Shown here: one piece after another, positions 17,256 through 28,700 of the stretch
Numbering within the stretch: the stretch's first letter is position 1
Layout of the letters: every line of letters begins with the position of its first letter
Source of the DNA: Alphaproteobacteria bacterium
GTDB lineage: Bacteria; Pseudomonadota; Alphaproteobacteria; Micavibrionales; Micavibrionaceae
DNA length: 64,000 nucleotides
Assembly (NCBI GenBank): GCA_020442385.1
Contig: JAGRKE010000015.1
Span: 248,001 to 312,000, forward strand
Direction of reading: 5' to 3'
Notes under the pieces: generated by a model
Databases searched by the model: none
What the model was told of the DNA's origin: nothing
The model's input: only the letters and a program-made list of their open reading frames with translations
Made by a program: the position numbers and the translations under genes

Positions 17256-18791
17256 TTACATTGCTCGAACACCTTTAAGGAATTCCATCACGCGGCTTTG
17301 CAAATCTTCTGAGCGCTGCGAGAGATCCTTGGCAACTTCCAGCATGGTTGAAGAGGCTTGTCCTGTCTCATTCGAGGCCGTTTGCACGCCCGCAATATTC
17401 GAGGCCACTTCTTTGGTCGCGGCGGATTGTTCTTCAACCGCGCCGGAGATTGTGGTGCTGATCTCGCTGACCTGTCCGATTACATCGGTGATCTTCTTGA
17501 TTGCTTCGGCGGTTGAGCGGCTGACATCCTGAATGCCGGCAATTTGCGCTTCGATTTCCTCGGTCGCTTTCGCGGTTTCAGAGGCCAGAGCCTTGACCTC
17601 AGTCGCAACAACCGCGAAGCCTTTACCGGCTTCGCCAGCGCGGGCGGCTTCGATCGTCGCGTTCAGAGCCAGCAAGTTCGTTTGATCGGCGATGTCGGAA
17701 ATAATCGCAGTTACTTCTCCAATTTTTGTTGCCGCTTCTACTAGACCGTTGACCAGCGCCTCAGATTTTTTTGCCTCATCAACCGCGTCGTCGACAATAC
17801 GCACTGAATTGCTGACCTGACTTGAAATCTCGTTTACAGAAGCCGACAGCTCTTCGGTTGCTGCGGCTACGGTGTTGGATTGGTTGCTGGTTTCCTCAGC
17901 CGCCGCGGCCAGATTTTGCGCTGTTCCCTGCATTTCGGTGGCCGAAGAGGCCACTGTTTGCACCAAGGATTGTACGTTGGTTTCAAAATCGTCGGCCAGT
18001 GCACGGTTTTCTGTTTTACGCGGTGTTAAGTCGATAGCAAATTTAGTAACCTTGAAAGGGTTGCCTTTCATATCGAATACGGGGTTGTAGGAAGCTTCGA
18101 TCCATACTTCTTTTCCGCCTTTACCGACGCGTTTATATTGCGCGGCTTGGAATTCGCCGCGGTTAAGGGCGGCCCAGAAATCTTTATATTCCTGGCTCGA
18201 AGCGTAAGCAGAATCTGCAAACATGCTGTGGTGCTTGCCTTTAATTTCATCAAGGCTGTAGCCCATAACATCGAGGAAGTTTTTGTTGGCATCAATAATT
18301 GTGCCGTCCATTTCAAAATGAATGACCGCTTGCGATCTGTTCATGGCCTCGACTTGTCCGGCATTATCAAGAATTTCGGTATCGGACCATTCGACAACGG
18401 TTCCGATACGTTCATTTTTTTCATTATGTAGCGGGCTGGCGATCAGGCCGAAAATTTGTCCGCCAACAGTAATGCTGGTTTTAAATCCTTCGGGCAAATC
18501 TTGCAGCAAATTGCGCTGGTATTTCGGATCTTTATGGAAGATATCGACGTTCGAACCAATCAGCGTGTTCATGTTAAAGCCCGGCAGGTCTTTTTGAATG
18601 TTTTTTTCTGCAGCGCTGAGGAATGTGTTCAACGATTTGTTGATATAGATGATATTGTGGTCATCATCGGCAATCATGACGTTTGTGGTGATAATGTCCA
18701 AAGCGGCTTTAATAAGCTCTAAATTTCCCTTTAAAGCGCCGGATTTCTTCGACCCAAAATTCAGTATATTTGCTGCAGTGCTGCGAGACAT
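17256..18791 (-). CDS. Soluble PAS-domain methyl-accepting chemotaxis protein
   Basis: About 511 residues from the ATG at 18791, which has a strong AGGAGGGCAGA ribosome site. Two PAS domains come first ([22 protein letters not shown], and [24 protein letters not shown] with a PAC-like [13 protein letters not shown]). The MCP signalling domain follows with the hairpin tip [30 protein letters not shown] nearby. No membrane helix or HAMP domain is visible, so it is a cytoplasmic receptor, probably for redox, oxygen or an internal signal as in Aer-like proteins. It relays to CheA/CheW. No other che genes are in the window. Confidence 0.9.
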   Translation of the reverse strand: MSRSTAANILNFGSKKSGALKGNLELIKAALDIITTNVMIADDDHNIIYINKSLNTFLSAAEKNIQKDLPGFNMNTLIGSNVDIFHKDPKYQRNLLQDLPEGFKTSITVGGQIFGLIASPLHNEKNERIGTVVEWSDTEILDNAGQVEAMNRSQAVIHFEMDGTIIDANKNFLDVMGYSLDEIKGKHHSMFADSAYASSQEYKDFWAALNRGEFQAAQYKRVGKGGKEVWIEASYNPVFDMKGNPFKVTKFAIDLTPRKTENRALADDFETNVQSLVQTVASSATEMQGTAQNLAAAAEETSNQSNTVAAATEELSASVNEISSQVSNSVRIVDDAVDEAKKSEALVNGLVEAATKIGEVTAIISDIADQTNLLALNATIEAARAGEAGKGFAVVATEVKALASETAKATEEIEAQIAGIQDVSRSTAEAIKKITDVIGQVSEISTTISGAVEEQSAATKEVASNIAGVQTASNETGQASSTMLEVAKDLSQRSEDLQSRVMEFLKGVRAM

Positions 18792-19023
18792 TCTGCCCTC
18801 CTTTAAAATTAATACAGATGGCCACAAGCAAACGTGCATAGCTGCAGCCTGAAAAATTCTAGCTATAGTTGTAAACGCAGTGAGGTACTAGATTAACCTT
18901 CATTCTATACGACAGAAGATTAAAAAGAAATTATTCGAATAGACTTTTTTGAAAAATTGATACAGACGCATGCAAAGTAGCTTTGTTTTATAAGATTCCG
19001 TAAAGAATAAATGCTTACATAAT

Positions 19024-19054
19024 AAAAAACGACCCAACTTAGTGCGGGTCGTTT
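19024..19054 (-). terminator. Terminator of the small gene at 19072
   Basis: The stem AAAACGACCC / GGGTCGTTT has a 10-base loop. On the minus strand it is followed by a T run (A run at 19024-19029). Confidence 0.75.
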
Positions 19055-19071
19055 GTTCTGTTATATATTTT

Positions 19072-19404
19072 TTATTGAATCGGAGTTCTTACATTCAAAG
19101 GATTATTCTTGAAGTAATTCTCTATTTTTGAATCAAGATGCTTTTGGAACGATATTCCCTCTTGTGCAAAATTGCGAAGAGCGGGTTCTTTTGCGCTTGT
19201 GAAACGTTTTGTCACGGGAACGGGTTGCCCAACCATATCTTTCGGGATCATGACCAGCGTTTTATCTGCACAAGCTTTTGTGAAGCTATCGCCACGAACC
19301 TCCTTGTAAACATGCCTTGTTGAAACTGGTCGGGATAAATCACCACTACCGTACTCGTTGAAAACAACGACTATTGCAGGAACTTTTTCTTCGTTTGTAC
19401 TCAT
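19072..19404 (-). CDS. Hypothetical protein, 110 residues
   Basis: A small soluble protein (MSTNEEKVPAIVVVFNEYGSG...) with no signal peptide, membrane helix or motif I recognise. It stands alone between the chemoreceptor and the giant fibre gene. It has its own promoter (19439-19468), a GGAGAC ribosome site and a terminator, so it is likely a real single-gene transcript. The gene is A+T-rich compared with its neighbours. Confidence 0.6.
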   Translation of the reverse strand: MSTNEEKVPAIVVVFNEYGSGDLSRPVSTRHVYKEVRGDSFTKACADKTLVMIPKDMVGQPVPVTKRFTSAKEPALRNFAQEGISFQKHLDSKIENYFKNNPLNVRTPIQ

Positions 19405-19438
19405 TTAAATGTCTCCGTTTTTTCTCTGTGGTATCTCG

Positions 19439-19468
19439 TTAATACAAAAATAGAGGGCATTTTGTCAA
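19439..19468 (-). promoter_or_regulatory. Promoter of the gene at 19072-19404
   Basis: On the minus strand TTGACA (plus 19463-19468) and TATTAA (plus 19439-19444) are 18 bases apart, about 35 bases before the start codon. Confidence 0.65.
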
Positions 19469-19797
19469 GAAAAAGCGACTCAAAATCCACAAAAAAGCTA
19501 TTGAATTGAGCACGCTAGCTATAAATGATAGCAAAACATGCAAAAAATACTTGTATTTGTCATATCCCGCATGCTAGTAATGACATAATTAATGTCCATT
19601 GAGGTATAGATTATGTGATTTTCCGTTTCTGCGGGCGCGCTTCCATCCCGATTTTTCCCCCACACAAAAAGAGGCGTTGGGGCGCTCCCACAAAAACGGA
19701 AAAGATACGCGAAGCGGTTTAGATAAGAGTACTGCGTACGGAAGCCAGTCTTGTTTTGTAACAAGACTGGTTTTCTTATATGGGGTTGTTGTAGGAT
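19469..19797. other. Intergenic region with a long perfect hairpin
   Basis: No gene is apparent. The one clear element is an 11-bp perfect stem CCAGTCTTGTT (19745-19755) / AACAAGACTGG (19760-19770) with a four-base loop, about 30 bases beyond the stop of the giant fibre gene. Its T-rich tail (TTTTCTT) is on the plus strand. As a terminator for the leftward fibre gene it would lack a T run. Confidence 0.5.
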
Positions 19798-22700
19798 TTA
19801 AGCAGATTTGCGGCGGTAGCCCAGACCAAATCCAGCCAGAGCCAGGGCCAGCATGCCTAAAATGCTCCAAAGATCGAGACCTGACTTTTGAATACCATAG
19901 CCGGTTTTGGCTTTCAGGCCTTTAACGTCATCAGATATCTGTGCCAAGAGCTCTTGCGTTTGTTGGTTTTGCTTTTGCAATGTCGAAAGTTCAGCTCTCA
20001 AATTTTCATTCTCGGCGTTTAATTCTTTCACCGAAGCGAGGAGCGGTCCGATTAAATCCATATAACGCACGGTCTTCATTTCATTCTGATCGAGCGGTTG
20101 ATCAACAAGTTCTGGGAAGATGGTCTCAAGCTGCTGCGCCACAACGCCGTAGCGGGTGCGCTCGGGGTCATCCTTGCGCTGATAGCTATAGGCGCCAACT
20201 TTTTCAAGGCGCGCTAAAATTTCTGCACCATCAAGTTCGGTGATATTCTGCTTTAAACGTTCATCAGAAGCGGCTGAACCCATTGCGACCCATGCGCCGG
20301 CCTCTCGCACCTCGAAGCCGATTGTCGCATCAGTCTTATAACGAATCATGCCGTCGACGGCTGTCGGTCGCTGCGCCGCCGTGCCGGAAGGAACAGTCAG
20401 GGCGGCGGTGCCGACAATTTGAATATCTCCCGTAGACATGCTGCCTTTAATAGAATCGCCAATATTCAAGTAATAGTTTGTTCCGGCGGCATCTTTGTCT
20501 ATCCCAGAGCCAATCACAATATTGTTAGAGCCTGATGTGTTGGTGCCAGCTACACTTTTACCAATAAAAACGTTATCAGTGCCCGTTGTGCTGGAGCCGC
20601 CTGATCCTTGTCCGATAATAACGTTGTTGTTACCACTGGTGTTAAGCGCGCCGGCACCGGTACCAAAGAAGGCGTTATAGTTACCGCCGATATTGTTAAG
20701 ACCTGCGCCATTACCAACGAAGGTGTTGAGCGTTCCTGTCGTGTTATCTTCACCGGCGTGATAGCCGACAAATACGTTGCTGGAAGCGTTTGTATTGCTT
20801 GTCCCTGCACGGCGTCCGACAAATACGTTGTTGCTTCCGCTGGTGTTTGATGCCCCTGCGGATTGCCCCATGAACGTGTTGTTTCCACCTGATGTGTCAG
20901 AGCCACCGGCGGCGTAGCCGACAAAGGTATTGCTTGTTCCTGTCATGTTTGCATCGCCGGCCAGATCTCCGACAACGGTGTTGTTGGTTGATGCTGTAAC
21001 GTTCGCACCTGCGTTTCTACCAACAAACGTGTTTCCCGAGCCTGTTGTAAGATCTTGCCCCGCATTCATTCCAATCACGGTGTTATTCGATCCGGATGTA
21101 TGGGAATCCCCTGCGGTTTCGCCTATGAACAAATTGTTTGTTCCCCTAATACTAAAAAGGTTATTTGCACCCGAATTTATATCGATGATCACGCCTGTTG
21201 GCGAGGTAGCGTCATCGGCATCTAATGGGAACGCTATTGTGGCGGCGCCCATTTCCACATAGGTCGAACAATCATGAGAATATTCGAGCTTGTCACTTGT
21301 ATCATTAAACCGGATACATGCTTTTGAAGAGGCGGTTGAGCCATCGCTATCGATGACAAACTCACCACCGATCAGGGCGAATTTTTGATTGTCGCTCAGG
21401 TCATAACCGCTCTGATCACCCATGAAAATACCATATGAAGATACAGCGGAAACCTGAGGGATCGTTCCGGCGGCATCACCCAAGCCAAACGCGACAGAAA
21501 ATTCACCGGGTGTACCGTCGGGTACAGCGGGTGTGGTTGCGTCAATACTGCCATCACCCGCTCTCACATCGTAACCAAAAGCCATACCCCAATCACCTGT
21601 TGTGGAAACGCCGCTTCTTCCTATCGATAAACTGCCGTAGCCAGAAGCTGTACCGCCAATTGCCGAGCTGTAATCGCCAGAAGCATCGCCATGCATTGCA
21701 AAGCTGTGGCTGCCTGTGGCGTCTTGCTCTTCACCAAATGAGAAACTATGATAGCCAGTGGCGCTTCCGCCACCTTCACCCATTGCAAAGCTAAAGTCGC
21801 CGGAGGCTGTCGCTTCTCCGATCGCAACACTTGATGCTCCCGTTGCTGTACCGGCAATCATAGCGATGCTCTGACCGCCAGAGGCCGAGCCCGAGCCGAT
21901 TACGAAATCATCGGTCGACATATCGCCATAAATAGCATTGCCGATATTGAGATAGTTGCTTGTTGTCGCGGCCGGTGTGTCAACATCATATCCAAGCAAG
22001 ATATTGTCTGTTCCTGTGGTCACACTGTTACCGGCCTGATAACCAAGGAACGTATTGTTATTTCCGCTAGCGTTTAAGCCCGCACTTCTACCGATAGAAG
22101 TATTGTAGCTTCCGGTGCTTAATTGGCCGGAGGCTGTTCCGAGGAAAGTATTTTCTGCACCTGTCGAGGCGCGCCCAGAGAAATACCCGACATATGTATT
22201 GGAAGAGGTTGTATCATTGCTTGTTCCGGCTTGGTGGCCAAGGAACGTGTTGCCGCTGCCGGACGTATTGGCACCGCCAGAATCCTTACCCAAAAACGTG
22301 TTTTGTGCGCCTCCAACATTCACATCACCTGCGCCGCTTCCTATAAAGGTATTGTTGGATGCAGTGGTGGTTGCTGTACCGGCGTTATAGCCCATAAAGG
22401 TGTTGTTTGTTCCTGTTGTCCATGCGTCACCGGCGGCCTCTCCCAGGAACACATTGTTTGTTCCCTCAACACTCAGCAGGTTATTAGCGCCCGCATTGAT
22501 ATCAATAATAACATCGGCGGGAGAGGTCGCTGCATCTGCATCCAATGGGAAAGACACGGAGCCGTCGCAGCCCGTACAAGTTCCCGTGATCGTTAGGTCA
22601 CCATCAATCGTAATCGCCGCATCGCCGGTTCCAGGTGTTGTTGGGTTTGTACCCATGTCGCCGAAAACGGTATTGCCGATATTGAGATAATCGTCCGTAG

Positions 22701-25700
22701 TGGCGGTGAGATTGCTTGTTGCATCCCCGATTATAATATTGCGCGCACCACCTGTGTTATTTGCGCCTGCACTGTTGCCGATGAATACGTTATCGTCACC
22801 AGTGGTGTTCCCTGAACCTGAATTACGACCAACAAAAACGTTACTGCCACCGGTCGTGTTGGCTACACCGGCTTGTGTTCCGAGGAAGGTGTTGCTGGCA
22901 CCTGTGCTGTTTACAAGTCCGGCATCACTGCCAAAGAAGGCGTTATATTCACCTGTGCTCAACTCACCTGCATGCGCTCCTACGAAAGTGCTGTAAGATG
23001 ATGTGGTGTTTGTATAACCTGCAAAGCGTCCAAGGAAAGTGTTGTTTAGACCAGTGGTATTGTTTTGCCCCGAGCGCTGACCCACAAAGGTGTTTCTTGT
23101 TCCTGAGGTGTTTGAAGACCCAGAATTTGTTCCCACAAATACGTTTGCGGCGCCGGTTAAAACGCCACCGCCCGCGCCGGTTCCTATAAGTGTGTTGCCG
23201 CCTCCTGTGGTGGCATTTTGTCCGGCACCGTAACCGACGAATACGTTGTTATCGCCTGTTGTCAAAGCATTGCCGGCTGTATCACCGATAAGAACGTTAA
23301 ATTGCGCGCCGTCTCCATCTGTTATACCGCCGCCTGCGTTCAAGCCAATTGCCAAAACACTATCCGTATCAAGGTAACGCATGAAGGTGTCGCCTGCGGT
23401 CGTGTGCTCCATAATGTCATCTTCACCTTCGGTGTCCAGCGGATATGTTAACGATCCACCGCCACAGCCTGTACATGTGCCGGTAATCGTCAAGTCACCC
23501 TCAATAGTAATGCTGGAGGAATCGAACGGTGCTGCATTATCCATCGTGCCGGTGATGGCATTACCAATATTGAGATAATCGCTTGTTGTAGCAGCAGGAG
23601 TATCAACATCATAACCGAGCAGGATGTTGCCTGTACCTGTTGTTACGCTGTTACCGGCCTGATAGCCGATCATGGTATTATTATTGCCCGTCAAATTGTC
23701 GCCGGCTTCGTGGCCGATAATTACACCATTCGAAATTGTTGAAGGTTCAAGCGCATTGTTACCAATAACAACCATCGCCGAAGAGGTCATCGTATCGGCG
23801 GTTCCAAGGCTGCCAACATTCGCACCGATAAAGATACTGTCTGTATGAGAGAGGGCTCCCGGGTTCCCGGCACTGCCTGCTTGATAGCCAAAGAAACTTG
23901 AGTCAACCATTGTGAGCGCGCCGCCCGTGCCTGCGCCGCCAGCATGGTAGCCCACAAGTGTACTGCCGGTTATGGAGTCTGACACGGCGCTTCCTTGTCC
24001 GGCTCCAGACCCTATGGCTGTGACGCCTTGGCCAACGGTATCTACACGGTAGAGTGCTGAGTTGCCAATACCTGTAATATCATCATTCACTGTTGTGGAG
24101 CTGAAGAGAACATATTTACCAATTGCGGTAATCGCATTTTGTGTTGTGATCGAACTGAGGCCAGCGTATGCACCTATAATCGTATTATCTGCGCCTGTAG
24201 AAATAGTGTTTCCTGCCTGATGTCCGATAAGAGTGTTGTAGTCACCCGTAGAAAGTGCCTCACCCGCATTATCACCCAGAGTCGTATTTTTAAGCGTGCT
24301 GTCATAGTAAAGGAATTTATCTGCGCCGGAATCAATCGATACAATCACCCCTGCTGGTGAGGTTGCTGTGTCTGCATCAATCGGCAGAGATACAGAACCG
24401 CTGCCGCAGCCTGTACAAGTTCCCGTGATGGTTAGGTCACCATCAATTGTAATTGCGGCATCGCCTGTTCCGGGGGTTGTTACGTTCGTGCCCATATCGC
24501 CGAAAACGGTATTGCCGATATTGAGATAGTCGTCGGTGGAGGCGGTGAGGTTGTCTATATTCGCTCCAATCAAAATATTGCGTAGGCCTGTTGTATTGTT
24601 ATCGCCTGATGCTATGCCGAGGAACGTATTGCTTGCCCCTGTTGTATTTGCATAGCCTGCATCGTGACCGAGGAATGTGTTACTGTTACCCGACGTGTTT
24701 AAACGACCGGCGTCACGACCAATCAAGGTGTTATTATAGCCTGTTGTATTTGTTCGTCCTGCGCTCACACCTATGAAGGTGTTTTCATATCCTGAAGTGT
24801 TTGAGATACCGGCAGCCTGACCGACAAAAGTGTTTATATCTCCTGTATTGACTTCGCCAGTTCGTTGTCCGATGAAGGTGTTGTAATTTCCCGTTGCCGT
24901 TTGGCCTGCGAGCGCTCCAACAAACGTGTTTGAAATTTCAGTAGTAATGCTGGTGCCAGCGGATGAGCCGATAAAGGTGTTATTTTGTCCTGTTGTGTTT
25001 GCATCACCTGTGGCTTCGCCTAAAAATAAGTTTGCTGTTCCCGCAAAACTTAGGAAATTATTTGCACCAGAATTGGCATCAATTAGAACATCAGCAGGCG
25101 AAGTTGCGCCATCGGCGTCCAGTGGATAAGAAACAGAAGCACTGACACCTGTAATTCCCGAGCCGTCACCATAGATTGTGCCGTCGACTTCGAGGTTTCC
25201 TTCCACGTAAGCATCCTCGTTCGCGCTGGCGTTATCGAATGTGCCATTACCGACGATCAGATCATCGCCTGCGTTGATGCCGCTTGTTGTTGTTAGCGAA
25301 CCATCAATCGTAATTGCGGCATCGCCTGTTCCAGGCGTGGTTGGGTTTGTTCCCATATCACCGAAAACGGTATTTCCGATATTTAGATAGTCATTTGTTG
25401 AAGCTGTTAAGTTATCGGCGCCTGATCCAATGATAATATTTCTGGAGCCGGTGGTATTATTGTCACCGGCGGCTTCGCCAAGAAATGTATTGTTCGCGCC
25501 TGTCGTGTTGAGTTCACCTGCAGAATCTCCGAAGAAGCTGTTTGATCCGCCGGTTCTACTATCGTTACCGGTGTTATATCCAACATAGGTGTTGCGTGTT
25601 CCTGTTAAGGGGTTAAAGCCTGTTGCCGTTCCCGATAATGTTCCGATCAAAGTGTTTCGATCACCGTTCGAATTTGTCCCTGCATCCTTACCAATAATCA

Positions 25701-28700
25701 CGTTGCCTGCGGCTGTTGTGACGCCGCTTCCTGCAAGGTGTCCGATTATGACACTGTCAGAGGTTGAGGTAGAGGCGCTCCCAGATAAAGCGCCAACAAA
25801 AACGTTGTTTGCAGCGGTTGTTATAGCATCGCCAGAACTTGATCCTAAGAATACGTTGTTTGTTCCCTCGATACTCAGCAAGTTATTTGCACCCGCATTG
25901 ATATCAATAAGAACACCCGCGGGTGATGTGGCTGTGTCGGCATCAATCGGCAGGCTGGCTGTCGCGGTTACGCCTGTTAGACCTGACCCGTCACCATAGA
26001 TTGTGCCGTCTACTTCCAGATTCCCCTCAACATACGCATCTTCGTTTGCGGAGGGGTTGTCGAATGTACCATCACCGACGGTCAAATCGGTAACAATATT
26101 CAGACTGCCGCCAATGGTATACGAGCCGGTTGTATAAGGCGCGCTGGCATCCATTGTCCCAAAAAGCGCGTTCCCGAGGTTGAGATAATTGTCTGTTGTT
26201 GCTGTCAAGTTATTGACTGAATATCCGATAATAATGTTTTTATCGCCGCCGGTGTTGTTTGCGCCTGCGAGATAACCGACAAACGTATTGCTAACACCGT
26301 CAGCATTGTTCTGGCCGCTGCGATATCCTAAAAATACGTTGTTAGTTCCTGTGGTGTTTGCAAGGCCTGATCCTTCGCCGATAAAGGTTCCCCGGCTTCC
26401 TGTTGTGTTCGCGCTTCCTGAAGCGCGCCCAAGGAATGTGTTATAAGTTCCTGTATTCCCTGTCGCGCCGCCAGCGCCTGTGCCAATAACGGTGTTGTAA
26501 CCGCCTGTTGCCTCATCACCGGTGTTCTGACCGATATAAACATTGTAGTTACCCGAAACATTCGATTTACCGGCTTCCATACCGACAAAAACGTTGCTTT
26601 GCCCGTTGACGTTGCTTGTGCCTGCGCTGCGGCCGACAAAGGTGTTCTTAACACCAGTTGTGTTGGATGTACCCGCCGCTGAGCCTATAAATGTACCGTT
26701 GGATGCGCTGTTGGCATCACCGGCTGTTGCGCCTAAAAACAGGTTGCCCGTTCCCGCATAGCTGAGGAAGTTATTCGCTCCCGTGTTGATATCGATAATA
26801 ACGCCGGCCGGTGTTGTTGCATCATCTGCATCAATCGGCAGGGAAATCGAGCCCGAGACGGAGCCTGTGATTGTGCCTGTCACAGTTAAATCTCCGTCAA
26901 CTGTCAAATCTGCACCGCCGTCGGCGAGGTTGTTTTGATCGCCCAAAGGACCATGAATCGCACCCCCAAGATTGAGATAATCATCTGTCGCGGCGGTCAG
27001 ATTCCATGCATTGGAGCCGATGATAATATTGCGCGCGCCGGTGGTGTTGTTTATGCCGGCGAAATATCCCAAGAAGACATTGTTGCTGCCGGTTGTGATT
27101 TCACCGCCGGCCTGCGTACCGATGACGGTGTTTTGTTGACCTGTTGTATTTTCGTCCCCAGTTAAATATCCGATGAAAACGTTATTGCTGCCCGATGTTG
27201 TGTAACACCCGGCGCATCGTCCAATGAAGGTGTTATAATTGGCGTCATCATTTGAAAAGCCCGCAGCTTGCCCGATGAAGGTGTTGTTGCCGCCTGTTGT
27301 GTTTGAGCTTCCTGTGAACTCACCAAAAAAGGCATTTTGCAGACCTGTTGTATTTGCTATTCCGGAATTGTATCCCACAAAGGTGTTACGCACGCCTGTA
27401 TTATTGTCGCCTGCCCCATCTCCTAAGAAGACGTTACGTGTTCCGGCGTAGCTGAGAAAATTATTAGCCCCGGCATTGATGTCCATAATAAGACCACCAG
27501 TGGCACCATCAACATCAATCGGGAATGTGATATCGGTCGCTGTGACGTTTGTCAGATCACTGCCATCGCCTACCTCCCATTGAGTGGTCGCGTTGTTCCA
27601 AACCAGAATTTCACCAGTTGTATCCGCATCAATTGCCAAACTGCTATCGACATCTGTACCAAAAATCTTGCGGTTAATATCCCCGCCGGCCACGCAGTCG
27701 TCGCCATTTTCGTCACAGTAATTCTCCGCACCGATATCGCCGCTGATGTCGACTTCCAGATTTTGATCACCGCTGCTTAAAGTGGCTGATCCAACAGTGA
27801 TCGAAGCTAAATTATCGACTTTTTGCCCATTCGCATCGTCACCTTCTTGCAGGGTCTCTTCAATGGTTTGACCACCGCCGCCGCCTGTGCCGCTACCGGC
27901 ATCATCCGTACAGACCCATGCGAGCCCGTCATATTTCAAAATTTTATTGGCAGCTGTACAGCTTGCGCCGCTGACAGCCAGATTGGAGACAGCGAAATCA
28001 ATGCCATTGGTAAACGTTGTGTCTCCTACAATTGAAACGGTATCTGTGTTAGCGTTTCCAAGAGTGGTTGTGCCGCCAACGACAAGATTATCTTGAATAT
28101 TTGCGCTGCCGTTAACATCTGTGTCAGCGGCATTTAACTCAATAAGGGCACCGCCTGTGCTGCCGGTAATATTGACCGTTCCTGCACCCCATGATATGGC
28201 TTGGGTGTCTTCCATCTTAAGCGTGTTGCTGAGATGAATATTGCCGGTTACATCCAGTGAATCGCTTGCCGTGCCACCGCCAATGGCCACATCGCCATCG
28301 GCCTCGACCACCAACGCATCAGAGCCGGAATTTTGTACGGTCAAAGGGACAGCGGCGCTGTTAATCACGGTTGTACTTAAGGTTGATGTTCCTGTGACAT
28401 CCAAAGTGCTGCCGAATGTGACCGCGCCGTCCGCATTGAGCGTGCTGTCAAAATCGCCAGCGCCCGTTACGGTTAACGTACTGCCAAGTGTTGCTGCGCC
28501 CGTTGCATTAAGTGTACCCGCAACATCAAGTAAGAAGTTGGGGTCAACCAAACCAATTCCGACATTGCCCGCATTGTAATAAATCTCTCCAGCGGTTGCG
28601 CCATCTTGCCATTTACCGCCTGCCACTGATCCCGGTCCGGCAATTGATTCCCAGTCATAACCGCCGCCATCATCATAACAAACCTCCAGATCAGGGGCGA

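Noticed and set aside
19745..19770. Terminator of the fibre gene
   Set aside because: The hairpin is strong, but its T tract is on the other strand, so I list it only as a hairpin.
20560..27440. CRISPR array or simple assembly artefact
   Set aside because: The repeats are contiguous, coding, 51 bp with third-position change, and in one open frame; there are no unique spacers. Copies differ enough that a simple assembly duplication is unlikely.
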